A DNA stretch of 64,000 bases from Siderastrea radians (lineage: Eukaryota > Cnidaria > Anthozoa > Scleractinia > Rhizangiidae), in NCBI GenBank assembly GCA_964017195.1, contig OZ024888.1, forward strand, positions 14,435,701-14,499,700. The letters are read 5' to 3'. Of this stretch, positions 13,283-20,549 are shown one piece after another (the first letter of the stretch is position 1; every line of letters starts with the position of its first letter). The notes beneath the pieces were generated by a model, which saw only the letters and a list, made by a program, of their open reading frames with translations, was not told the DNA's origin and searched no databases. The position numbers were made by a program, and so were the translations under genes.

Positions 13283-13490
13283 CTCAAATACCTCTTTTCC
13301 AACTCTGATCCCCAAGCGGGCCGTTTCTACATTCTACCAAAAATCCACAAACAAGGCAACCCAGGTCGTCCCATCATTCAAGCAACTGACACCCCACCGA
13401 AATTATTTCTCAACTTGTTGACTTCCACCTCAAACCTCTTGTACAGATGTTCTATACATCTCTTTGAATGGTTCCTCGTTTTGTTCTAGT
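13283..13490 (+). pseudogene. Penelope-like retroelement RT fragment
   Basis: The plus frame starting at 13283 contains GRFYILPKIHKQGNPGRPII, a close match to the LPKIHKPGNPGRPI block of Penelope-like RTs. It then drifts into unrelated sequence. Only about 65 residues remain and no endonuclease part is nearby. A separate Penelope-type fragment lies at 47.5-47.8 kb. Confidence 0.7.
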
Positions 13491-13581
13491 AAAGCATTAA
13501 CTCTTTCAAAGGAAAGAAAAGACTGATGTAATCAACAGTAATCAACATGCAACTGTTGCGGTCAGGCGCCATTTTGAGTCA

Positions 13582-13587
13582 AAGGAC
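13582..13587. repeat. target-site duplication AAGGAC, left copy
   Basis: Six bases immediately before the first base of the left TIR, identical to 34533-34538 just after the right TIR. Six-base duplications are the signature of Polinton integration. Confidence 0.9.
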
Positions 13588-13859
13588 AGTAGTAAAGGGC
13601 GCCCAGATGGACACTAATGCGGGCTTCTGATTGGTCGAGAGGGTTGCTAACCGGAAATGCAACCGCTGATCATTTGGTTGCTAAGGGGTTGCGGGCTCAA
13701 CCGGAAATGACGTCACCGGAAGTGTCCCTAAACCGGAAGTCACGTGATTTGGGATGGGAAACCGCGGACCAGTGGGAAAAATCGATCGTGGGCTCAGGAT
13801 GGGGCAAAACCGCTGAGGAAGGCGGGCGCAAAGTCCAAAGTCCAAGTTGGGCAGCGGGG
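13588..13859 (+). repeat. left terminal inverted repeat
   Basis: About 272 bp, reverse complement of 34262-34532. I count roughly ten differences by eye, clustered at 13637, 13652, 13668-13673, 13777-13779 and near the inner end. It begins AGTAGTAAAGGGCGCCC. If the two ends were identical at insertion, the differences measure the age of the integration. Confidence 0.92.
13628..13746 (+). promoter_or_regulatory. TIR transcription-factor motif cluster, left
   Basis: Within 120 bp lie an inverted CCAAT box (ATTGG, 13630), CCGGAAATG twice (13651, 13701), a perfect CRE TGACGTCA (13708-13715), ACCGGAAGT ETS motifs twice (13715, 13732) and an E-box CACGTG (13741-13746). The CRE, both ETS consensus sites and the E-box are unchanged in the right TIR. 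The motifs match animal factor consensus sites; enhancer function is inferred. Confidence 0.55.
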
Positions 13860-13864
13860 ACAGG

Positions 13865-13872
13865 TATAAAAA
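13865..13872 (+). promoter_or_regulatory. TATA box of first left gene
   Basis: TATAAAAA just inside the left TIR, 35 bp before the ATG at 13900. Confidence 0.7.
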
Positions 13873-13899
13873 GAGAACCACAGGGGTGAGGGGATAGTC

Positions 13900-14952
13900 A
13901 TGAGTTTCTACATCACCCTCCTCAGTGATCAAGCGCAAGGCACGGGTCAAAAATTTACGGCGCGACTGCCTCGTTCCTATTATTTGGTGGAAGATGAGTG
14001 GGAAGTGGCTTTGGTTCATATCTCCCACCCTGGTTTATATCAACCATTGGAAGATCAAACCAAGCAGAATTGGACACAAGAAGATAGTCAAAAACATTGG
14101 ATGAAAACAGATATCAAATACATACCAAAACGTGCGGATGGAACGGCGCCCCTGAAAGTCACCAAACAAATCTATTTGCCGCCAGGGTATTACCACAATT
14201 TGAAAGAAGCATGGATTGCCATCGCGTACGAAATGGAAAAACAGCACATGGAAGTCATGATGGATATAGCCAAAATAAACGTGGATGATTTAGCCAAACG
14301 ACAACAACTAGCCGCTTTTAACCTGGCTCAACCCTATGTGAAAATCACCAATACGGGCATCGCCCCTGAATTAGATTCCCTGAATGTACTCATTCCAGCC
14401 AACATGCAATTTGAAATGGAATGGAAATTGGCTGGCCTGCTGGGCCTGGTGAAAGATGGAACGCCAACGGAACGCATTGTCCAAGAAAAGAATTATCTGG
14501 TGAAACATATCGTGGATTACGACGATCGCCATAAATGGGAAGCAACGGTTGGTCCTCCCGCCAAATATCCCCCGTTGGGTCATGTCTCCGTCAGCTTTAC
14601 CCACCCCGATTTCGATTATGAGTTGTTCTTGGGTCCGAATTTGAGTCGACAACCCTTTCCCACCACCCCCACGGTCAAACCGCAACAAGGACAACAACCA
14701 TTGATGATATATACGGATCTGGTGGCACCGAGCATTGTGGGAAATCAAGAAAAAGGGTTTTTACGTACCTTGGATGCCGGCAATACCGATCATCAATTTG
14801 ATACCAGGGAACGGATGTATTTTCCTCTTGGCCAAACCATCTTTGACAGCATTGCCATCGACATTCAAACAGCGAATGGACAGCCGGCTCCCTTCAAACA
14901 AGGCCGAACCATCCTCACCCTTCAACTCTCCAGAAAAAGTCAACGAACATGA
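13900..14952 (+). CDS. Polinton SFYV-family protein, copy 1
   Basis: 350 residues. The start MSFYITLLSDQAQGTGQKF opens a pattern shared with the proteins at 19496 and 20550: S-F-Y-[VI]-[TA]-L near the start, RLP about 25 residues later, then a W-x-V-[AG] block ending in P. The C-terminal third has the family pattern F..G..ILTLQ. These proteins are common in cnidarian and fish Polintons. Their role is not known to me; the abundance of charged beta-type segments suggests a virion or spike component, which is inference. The gene is intact and starts 28 bp after a TATA box inside the left end. It is the most diverged of the three copies. Confidence 0.75.
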   Translation: MSFYITLLSDQAQGTGQKFTARLPRSYYLVEDEWEVALVHISHPGLYQPLEDQTKQNWTQEDSQKHWMKTDIKYIPKRADGTAPLKVTKQIYLPPGYYHNLKEAWIAIAYEMEKQHMEVMMDIAKINVDDLAKRQQLAAFNLAQPYVKITNTGIAPELDSLNVLIPANMQFEMEWKLAGLLGLVKDGTPTERIVQEKNYLVKHIVDYDDRHKWEATVGPPAKYPPLGHVSVSFTHPDFDYELFLGPNLSRQPFPTTPTVKPQQGQQPLMIYTDLVAPSIVGNQEKGFLRTLDAGNTDHQFDTRERMYFPLGQTIFDSIAIDIQTANGQPAPFKQGRTILTLQLSRKSQRT

Positions 14953-15017
14953 ACAGACTAACTACTTAGATTGAAAGAGAGGAGGAATAAAATGGCTTAC
15001 CGGTATCCGTAGCTGTT

Positions 15018-15050
15018 GCTTGTCTTGCTTGCTTGCTTGCTTGCTTGCTG
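15018..15050. repeat. (CTTG)n tetranucleotide repeat
   Basis: CTTG repeated about seven times with one variant, between the first gene and the hairpin at 15112. A minus-strand TATA-like sequence (TATAAAAAA, near 15083-15091) and a GTAAG donor-like site near 14997 flank it, but no downstream minus-strand gene is apparent. Confidence 0.7.
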
Positions 15051-15111
15051 ACTTGGGAGTTAAAAAACGGGGAGCAGAGGCGGTTTTTTATAGAGATCCA
15101 CGCGAAGCATG

Positions 15112-15171
15112 ATGGGTCCAAACTAGGGAGGGTGGTGGGACCCCCCTCCCCCCTCCCTAGTTTGGACCCAT
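15112..15171. repeat. perfect 21-bp inverted repeat (hairpin) in promoter region
   Basis: 15112-15132 and 15151-15171 are perfect reverse complements separated by an 18-base C/G-rich spacer. TATA-like sequences lie on both sides, facing outward. One arm is conserved at 29392-29412 next to the inverted gene copy, where the second arm is degenerate. It may be a bidirectional control site or a replication or recombination signal. Confidence 0.75.
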
Positions 15172-15395
15172 GAGGCTTTGCAGGGAAGGACCCAGAGACT
15201 ATAAAACAGATCGAACCTCGGGGGTGAGTCATCTCAAGATGGCCTCTCGTCAAGACGCCTTACTCATAGAGTTTGAAAAGGTCGAGGCGGATTTAGAAGT
15301 GGAGCAGGTGTTGAAGAAGATCAGGACGGACTGTGGTCTGGACGACGGGGTGACTGCCTTTGGTGAACAATTAAAAGAAAGAGAACGCCAGAAAG
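15151..15395 (+). repeat. internal inverted duplication, left copy
   Basis: About 240 bp nearly identical, in inverted orientation, to 29171-29412. The copy covers one hairpin arm, the TATA box and the first about 50 codons of the small gene, then diverges. This is a second inverted pair nested inside the TIRs, about 1.3 kb from the left inner TIR border and 4.8 kb from the right one. Confidence 0.85.
15200..15206 (+). promoter_or_regulatory. TATA box of left MASRQDAL gene
   Basis: TATAAAA, 39 bp before the ATG at 15239. The same sequence occupies the same place before the inverted copy on the minus strand (29357-29363). Confidence 0.7.
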
Positions 15396-15451
15396 AGGCA
15401 GCCGAGAGGCCCCAGGACGTCACTCCTAGCTTTGAGTTCGTGCTGTGGTGA
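15239..15451 (+). CDS. small early-type protein, MASRQDAL family, left copy
   Basis: 70 residues from the first ATG after the TATA box; an upstream ATG at 15170 lies before that TATA box and is unlikely to be used. The N-terminus MASRQDALLIEFEKVEADL is shared with the minus-strand protein at 29324. The body is acidic then strongly charged and probably helical (ERERQKEAAER). Compared with the right copy it is truncated: the shared part ends after about 55 residues and a different short tail follows. Function unknown. Placement next to the terminus with its own TATA resembles early regulatory genes of small DNA viruses, which is inference. Confidence 0.55.
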   Translation: MASRQDALLIEFEKVEADLEVEQVLKKIRTDCGLDDGVTAFGEQLKERERQKEAAERPQDVTPSFEFVLW

Positions 15452-15477
15452 CTTATGTCAGTTGGTTCGGGAAAAAA

Positions 15478-16014
15478 ATGTCCACAACGAGAAGCCCGTT
15501 GGGCTCCTTAGTCAGTCAAATGAACGTAGGTGGAGAGGAGAGTTTGAGAACGAGAGTGCCAAGAAGGAGAACTCATGTGGAACGTCAGGCCGAACGTATG
15601 TACGAACGAGGAGAAGAGACCTGGCGTCGCTTGACACGACAGCGCGTGGCTGCCTTCCTTCAGCTGTTTTTGCTGGCCATGGTCCGGACAGAAAACGGTC
15701 ATCGTTCGGGACAGCCGCAGCCAGAGAGTGTGGAAATGTTGTTGGAGACCCTGGTCGAAAGGATTATCCCCTGGGTCTACCGGCACCGCGTCTGGTCGAA
15801 CTGGGAGCGTCGGTGGCCCATGTCCTTGGAACATTTCGATGAAATTGACAATGACTTGTGTAATCATCTGACGAGGATTTATACGGGCTATCAATGGCAG
15901 ATGATTCGAAAGTATTTCAGTGACATGAAGCGGGTGCGGGAGGAGCGGCGGCGGGAGGAGCGGGAGAGGAGACAGAGGGAAGCGAGTCAAGTGCGACGTG
16001 TTTTGTTTGTGTAA
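15478..16014 (+). CDS. unknown arginine- and tryptophan-rich protein
   Basis: 178 residues starting at ATG 15478, 26 bp after the preceding gene. The N-terminal 40 residues are basic. The centre has several Trp (WVYRHRVWSNWERRW) and a helical EHFDEIDNDLCNHLTRIY stretch. The end is an Arg/Glu coiled helix (RREERERRQREAS). I recognise no family. It could be a regulatory partner of the small gene upstream, expressed from the same TATA. The open frame is continuous and longer than chance for this composition. Confidence 0.55.
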   Translation: MSTTRSPLGSLVSQMNVGGEESLRTRVPRRRTHVERQAERMYERGEETWRRLTRQRVAAFLQLFLLAMVRTENGHRSGQPQPESVEMLLETLVERIIPWVYRHRVWSNWERRWPMSLEHFDEIDNDLCNHLTRIYTGYQWQMIRKYFSDMKRVREERRREERERRQREASQVRRVLFV

Positions 16015-16244
16015 ATAGACTTTGAACATTTTTTATGTGGACATTGTGAGTCAAGAAACAGATAACATTTGTAAGGGATCTTTTTATTTTTTAATTAAAA
16101 AAGAGTGGATGTTTTTTTTACAAAGGGTTGTCCGTGTTGTTGCCACGCGGGTGCGCCTATTTACAATTGGAAAAAACTAAAAAGTGGAAAAGTAAAAAGT
16201 AAAAAAATGGCTATGTACAGATTGAAAAAATAAAAACTAAAACA
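16015..16244. other. convergent intergenic region with A/T-rich 3' end signals
   Basis: The gap between a plus-strand gene and the minus-strand SLOG gene. It contains AATAAA-like sequence on the minus strand (TTTTATTTTTT, 16082-16092) and long A/T runs, consistent with facing polyadenylation sites. Confidence 0.45.
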
Positions 16245-16940
16245 TTACAAATGAAAGTCTTCCAGTTCCAGGCGTAATTGATCAATGTTCTCGGGTAGAC
16301 AGAACGTGCGATTGAATAAGGCTTGAATTTCGGCTCGGGTTTGGTCGTCCACATCCCGGGATCCCACGATAGCACTGCTTTGATGAAGGGTGGGCTTTTT
16401 GGGTCCCCAAGGGACAAATTGACTGCCAGTGACCAGGGTGGCGGCATTCTCATTGACTTGGTAGTAATGGTCCGAGCGGTACCATGATTGACTGGGGATG
16501 TCAAACAGGTAGACGGGTTTGCCTTGATCCATGGCCAATTGCACGGTCCAACCGGTCCCCCCTTTCACGCGTTTCTTATCCTGTTCCAAGATGCCAAAGG
16601 CATAGAGGGTATGGGCTTTCTTGGCAATTTGATAATTGCGTTGCAGCAATTGCAGGGTGTAAAAATGACTGGGCATCCGTTTCCCTAGTTTCTCCGCCGC
16701 TTGGTGAAGGTGTGGGTTGGCTAGCATGAGGACTTCCACGGTGGACGGGGTGATGAAAGTGGCTCGAGGATGGTTCGGGGGGACCAGGACTTCGACTTGC
16801 ATCCCAAACTGTTTACCCAGTTGTTCGACGAGTTCGTCCGTGCTTTTGGCACCCCCGGTGTACACCACATGGCCATGACCAATCTGCAGTTCCAAGGCAT
16901 CCACATCGTGTTCTCCGATCATGTCGATGTTGGGGGGCAT
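16245..16940 (-). CDS. SLOG/DprA-like Rossmann-fold protein
   Basis: 231 residues from ATG at 16940; the frame stays open upstream, but that part crosses the promoter repeats and is not chosen. Residues 26-36 read VYTGGAKSTDE, followed by VEVLVPPNHPR (48-58): the glycine loop and second strand of SLOG-type nucleotide-binding folds. A second loop, KGGTGWTVQLAMDQGKPVYLFD (125-147 region), fits the GG.GT...A...GKPV pattern of the same superfamily. Such proteins bind or process nucleotides, and some act as sensors in immune systems. A viral copy could degrade or sense a nucleotide signal (inference). The promoter is shared, in divergent orientation, with the GRF gene. Alternative: a deoxyribosyltransferase-like enzyme. 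Confidence 0.6.
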   Translation of the reverse strand: MPPNIDMIGEHDVDALELQIGHGHVVYTGGAKSTDELVEQLGKQFGMQVEVLVPPNHPRATFITPSTVEVLMLANPHLHQAAEKLGKRMPSHFYTLQLLQRNYQIAKKAHTLYAFGILEQDKKRVKGGTGWTVQLAMDQGKPVYLFDIPSQSWYRSDHYYQVNENAATLVTGSQFVPWGPKKPTLHQSSAIVGSRDVDDQTRAEIQALFNRTFCLPENIDQLRLELEDFHL

Positions 16941-16976
16941 GCCTTGAGAATGACGATCTAGAGACCAAGGGATCTC

Positions 16977-16984
16977 CTTAAATA
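16977..16984 (-). promoter_or_regulatory. minus-strand TATA-like box of SLOG gene
   Basis: TATTTAAG read on the minus strand, about 38 bp before the ATG at 16940. Confidence 0.45.
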
Positions 16985-16987
16985 GGG

Positions 16988-17092
16988 CAAGCTGACCAAT
17001 GGGAAGACAAGAGGACCTTATTTGGATAGGAAAAAGCTGACCAATGGGAAGATGAGAAGTCCTTATATGGGTAGGAGAAGCTGACCAATGAC
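16988..17092. promoter_or_regulatory. three CCAAT-box direct repeats in a divergent promoter
   Basis: GCTGACCAATG occurs three times, starting near 16990, 17036 and 17078. The first two copies extend over about 45 bp each (GGGAAGA...TCCTTAT...GGATAGG). They lie between the SLOG gene (minus) and GRF gene (plus), so they can serve both. CCAAT boxes are typical NF-Y sites. Confidence 0.65.
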
Positions 17093-17108
17093 AGCCAAGA
17101 GGCATGGG

Positions 17109-17116
17109 TATAAAAA
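17109..17116 (+). promoter_or_regulatory. TATA box of GRF gene
   Basis: TATAAAAA, 44 bp before the ATG at 17153. Confidence 0.7.
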
Positions 17117-17152
17117 GGCATGGGCGGGTGAAGAAAACAACCTTTGAGCAGG

Positions 17153-18006
17153 ATGTCTGTTGATCGGAAGAGAAAATCAACCCATCCCCCAGAGGGGAAG
17201 AAGAAGAAGAAGACCGTTCAAACTATGACGCCCGTGGACTGTGATCCGGTGGTGCGCGAGGTGGTGGAAGACACCCGAGCTGCGGTGGAAGATATGATGA
17301 AAGAATTGAATAACATGGTGTCTCCCCAGACATCCCCGCCTGAATACATCGTACCGTATGCCCAAGACCCTCCCAGTGCGGTGGACACGATGGTGTGCCC
17401 TTGCCATGACGTGCGTTTGGAGGCACGAGAATCTCAAAAGGGATGGAAGTATGTGAAATGTCCCATCCAACCGTGTTTGCTGTTTTGTGGACAAGATCAA
17501 GCCCTGGAGTATATGAAAGCCGTGTATAGTCAACCTCATCCAGAAGTGATAGACATGTGGACTTGTTTGCAATGCTTTTGCCGTGAACCCGCCACGCTGC
17601 AACAGAGCCATTCCACCCAGAATCCCGATCGTTTGTTTCTGAATTGTTCCAAGAAAAAGTGTGGCTTCTTCCGGTGGGCCGATCAACCCTTGGGTCCCAA
17701 GTACTGGAGCTGGTTTCACCCAAAAAAGCCGACCCACTCGCTGAACCACCCAGCCGCGATGCTCAAGGGTATCCCAAGCGTGGCGTGGACATCCCTGGCC
17801 CGCCCCTTCGAGTCCGAAGGAAAGAGGACGTGGAACGAGAACGGCCCCTGACAGACTATGAGAAACAATTGTTGCGAGAGATTCAAGAGCTCAAGAACCG
17901 TCAAGAAATGATGGTAGCCCCAGCGCCACCACCCCCCAAGTACAGTGACAGTGTCGAGAACTGGCAGAAAGGTCTAGAGAGTGTCGTGTATGACGGTCTC
18001 TTTTAA
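17153..18006 (+). CDS. two-GRF-zinc-finger protein with -1 frameshift
   Basis: From ATG 17153 the frame runs to 17851. The N-terminus is a Lys-rich basic stretch (residues 5-20). Two zinc fingers follow: C82-x-C84...C103...C108, and C141-x-C143 with NPDRLFLNC and KKKCGFFRW (C165, C170). The second is a textbook GRF finger, which binds single-stranded DNA or RNA in Topo III, APE2 and NEIL3. Past residue 190 the zero frame becomes featureless. The -1 frame gives a Pro-rich linker and a coiled-coil (LTDYEKQLLREIQELKNRQE) ending at 18006. The frames meet exactly at A_AAA_AAG (17722-17728), a classical slippery heptamer. Either programmed frameshifting or a one-base indel explains this. A nucleic-acid-binding role in replication is inferred. 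Confidence 0.65.
17722..17728 (+). promoter_or_regulatory. candidate -1 ribosomal frameshift site A_AAA_AAG
   Basis: The heptamer lies in the correct phase (CCA AAA AAG in the zero frame), and slipping by -1 enters the frame coding the coiled-coil tail. I did not find an obvious strong stem-loop downstream by eye. Confidence 0.45.
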
Positions 18007-18010
18007 AATG

Positions 18011-18018
18011 TATAAAGG
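18011..18018 (+). promoter_or_regulatory. TATA box of 18053 gene
   Basis: TATAAAGG, 42 bp before the ATG at 18053 and directly after the stop of the GRF coiled-coil frame. Confidence 0.6.
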
Positions 18019-18052
18019 AGAACGAATAAAGGTTGTTTTTATCAATAGGACC

Positions 18053-18409
18053 ATGGAGTCTGCTGTGTGGATGTGGTATGCGTGGGAGTCTGTCTTGTCT
18101 CTGGTGCAATGGCAATGCCATCAATCGCTTTGCCAAGTGTTATATGATCACCAACCCGGTACCAACATCCCTATTCCCCCATGTCCCGAGGACACGCATC
18201 CTCTCCAGATCTTTGAAGAAACCCACGTGGACCGTAACCTGTATCGATGGGTGGTGTTTGTCTTATGGTTAAAAGCGCATCCGGACGCATGGCGATGGTA
18301 TCGAATCATTCAAAAGGCGCATCCCGACACCATCCCTTCCATACCGACCTTATGGGATGAATGCCAGAACGTATGGCCCCTCGAAAGAAAAACACCCCAT
18401 CATGGTTGA
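18053..18409 (+). CDS. unknown Trp-rich 118-residue protein
   Basis: 118 residues from ATG 18053, 42 bp after a TATAAAGG. Trp-rich start (MESAVWMWYAWESVLSLVQW), a Pro/Cys region (IPIPPCPEDTHP), then a helical WVVFVLWLKAHPDAWRWY block that could be a short membrane or hydrophobic segment. No family recognised. Its end overlaps the integrase start by 49 nt in another frame, which suggests the two are read from one transcript. Confidence 0.5.
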   Translation: MESAVWMWYAWESVLSLVQWQCHQSLCQVLYDHQPGTNIPIPPCPEDTHPLQIFEETHVDRNLYRWVVFVLWLKAHPDAWRWYRIIQKAHPDTIPSIPTLWDECQNVWPLERKTPHHG

Positions 18410-19491
18410 GCCGTTACCACGATCCTCGTGCCCCGGGCAGTTTAGGAGGCGTGCAACGGTTTGCCAAAGCCCATCGTCTCCCCTTGAAACAAGCCCAGTG
18501 GGTCTTGGAACGGGATTTGGCCTACACGTTACATAAACCGCGACGTCGACGTTTTCCCACCGTCCCCGTGATCGTGGGAGGGTTGGACGATCAATGGGTG
18601 GCGGATTTAGTCGAAGTGCAACCGTTGGCCAAATATAATCGGGGCCTACGATACTTGTTGACGATCGTGGATGTCTTGTCGAAATACGCGTGGGTGCAAC
18701 CCTTGAAAGACAAAACCGGGGTGGCCCTAGTGAAAGCCTTTGACAAGATTTTGAAAGGACGACGACACCCTAACCGATTGCAAACGGATCGAGGGAAAGA
18801 ATTTTATAATCGGACCTTTTAACGATGGCTCGACGAGCAAGGCATTCCTCATTTTTCCACCGAAGGAGATGCGAAAGCCAGTGTGGTGGAACGATTTAAC
18901 CGCACCTTGAAAGAATGGTTGTACCGCTATTTTACCGCGGCCAACACCTTACGCTTTGACGACGTGTTACCCGAGTTGGTGCAAGGGTACAATGCCACGC
19001 GTCATCGAAGTATTGGCATGGCCCCTCAAGACGTGACGTGGGACAACGAAGAAGCGGTGTGGAAACGATTGTACGGCCAACATGTGAAAGCAAAACGCCC
19101 CAAAGCCAAGTTCAAAGTAGGCGATCGGGTGCGTCTCAACAAGATTCATCGGACGTTTGAAAAAGGTTATTTACCTGGTTGGACCGAAAAAGTGTTTGTG
19201 GTGCATCGCGTTGTCCCGGGCCCCGTGCCTACCTATAAGATTCGCGAATGGGATGACACCCCCGTCCAAGGCACGTTTTATGAAGGGGATTTACAAAAAG
19301 TCCATGTGTCCGACGTGTTTCGCATCGAAAAGGTACTTAAGCGTCAAAAAGATCGATGGTTGGTCAAGTGGAAAGGGTGGCCCGACAAGTACAATAGTTG
19401 GATTGCTTGTGGTGACGTGACCTCTCTCCAACCACCCAAGAGGAAAAAGACAAGTCCACCCAAGCCATCCAAAAGACGACGACGCGACTAA
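18361..19491 (+). pseudogene. RVE-type integrase with C-terminal chromodomain, one in-frame stop
   Basis: 376 codons. The core has the DDE triad: D82 (WVADLVEV), D143 (LQTDRGKEF) and E177 (VVERFNRTLKEW). A basic SH3-like region (VGDRVRLNKIHRTFEKG) follows, then a chromodomain (FRIEKVLKR...WLVKWKGWPDKYNSW) and a Lys/Arg tail. Integrases of this type insert Polintons and Ty3/Gypsy elements; chromodomains can steer insertion to methylated-histone chromatin. A TAA at 18820-18822 (codon 154) interrupts the frame between the second D and the E, so this copy should make no active enzyme. The start overlaps the previous gene; ATG 18373 is an alternative. Confidence 0.88.
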
Positions 19492-19495
19492 AAAA

Positions 19496-20539
19496 ATGAC
19501 GTGGGTGCCCAATTCTTCGTTTTACGTGACGTTGATGAGTCATGCGAGTACCAAGGAGTTTCCTGGGAACAAAGCCCATCAGTTCAGAAACCGGTTGCCG
19601 AAACCCATTCGATTTGTGGGACGAGGATGGATGGTAGGCATGGTGAGTTTATCCTTACCCACCATTCCCGTGGTAGCGGAAGAAGGGGGAGTGGGCGAGT
19701 CCCATCCTCTGTTGTACGTACGATGGCACGAACGGGTGTATTCCCAAGACGATCAAGGCAACGATCATTGGTGGCATCAACGTCGCGAACTCACTGTCTA
19801 TGGTCGAGATATGAAAAAGGAGATGGCCTCGTCGACGGGATCGCACTTTTTTCATCAACTGGTGTACCGTTACCGGCAAGAACGGGCGAAACAAACCGCC
19901 CCCAAAAACAAATGGACAGAGGACAATGGTGTCAAATTGGTCCCGACCTTTGAATGGACCTCCGAAGGGGATTTGTTGTTGAATACCAAGCAAGTGGATT
20001 ACAAAGCTCAAGTAGCGCACGTGTCATGGGGCAGAACCTTGGCCCTGAAAATGGGATGGATCGAACAAGTGTCTCCCGGCCAGTATCGATTGGGCCCGAA
20101 TCTCTTGCCAGAATTTCAAGGCATGTCCACCATTCCCACCCCGACGGATGTCCGCGATACTAACAACAAGCCCACCTTTTGGAAAGTGGAGGGGCATTAT
20201 GTGAAGTTGAGTCTATCGTGCCCTTGGCGGTTTGTGAATTTGAACGAGACCTTTCGTCCCTCGTCGGAATTTGCTCCGACGCGTCCTTTGCACGTGTATT
20301 GCAATGTAGGGACCAGCAGCATGGTAGGAGGTCGCATCACCGATCTCTTGCGAGAAATCAAGTACCAGCCACAAAACACCACCCACTTTGAACCTCGACA
20401 TATTCAATATGTCCCAGTACGCAACGAAGTGGTGGAAATCGTGGAAACCCAGATGGCCGAAACCAATGGGGATCTAGTCCAATTTGGCGAAGGGCGTACC
20501 CTCCTCACCCTGCACTTTAAAAGGGACGTGGCCGTGTGA
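19496..20539 (+). CDS. Polinton SFYV-family protein, copy 2
   Basis: 347 residues, starting 4 bp after the integrase stop. It shares with copy 3 the opening SFYVTLMSHASTKEFPGNKA, the RLPKPIRF and GWMVGMVSLSLP blocks, LGPNL..EF in the middle, and a C-terminal stretch (STMVGxRxTDLLREIxY, FEPxHIQYxPxRNEVVEI, then FGxGxTxxTLHFKR). Intact. It has no TATA box of its own, so it is probably co-transcribed with the integrase or with an upstream gene. Structural role suspected, not shown. Confidence 0.75.
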   Translation: MTWVPNSSFYVTLMSHASTKEFPGNKAHQFRNRLPKPIRFVGRGWMVGMVSLSLPTIPVVAEEGGVGESHPLLYVRWHERVYSQDDQGNDHWWHQRRELTVYGRDMKKEMASSTGSHFFHQLVYRYRQERAKQTAPKNKWTEDNGVKLVPTFEWTSEGDLLLNTKQVDYKAQVAHVSWGRTLALKMGWIEQVSPGQYRLGPNLLPEFQGMSTIPTPTDVRDTNNKPTFWKVEGHYVKLSLSCPWRFVNLNETFRPSSEFAPTRPLHVYCNVGTSSMVGGRITDLLREIKYQPQNTTHFEPRHIQYVPVRNEVVEIVETQMAETNGDLVQFGEGRTLLTLHFKRDVAV

Positions 20540-20549
20540 AGAAGACAAG

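Noticed and set aside
13681..14028. 115-codon minus-strand frame over the left TIR and its mirror at the right TIR
   Set aside because: It overlaps the TIR and the start of an intact plus-strand gene, and exists at both ends only because the TIRs are copies.
14735..15253. Short frames antisense or out of frame around the end of the first SFYV gene
   Set aside because: Shadows of the SFYV gene or frames through the (CTTG)n repeat and promoter; no ATG follows the minus-strand TATA-like box at a useful distance.
16941..17180. Upstream extension of the SLOG gene to 311 residues
   Set aside because: The extra 80 codons run through the CCAAT repeats and the divergent promoter and would overlap the GRF start; the ATG 38 bp after the TATA-like box is preferred.
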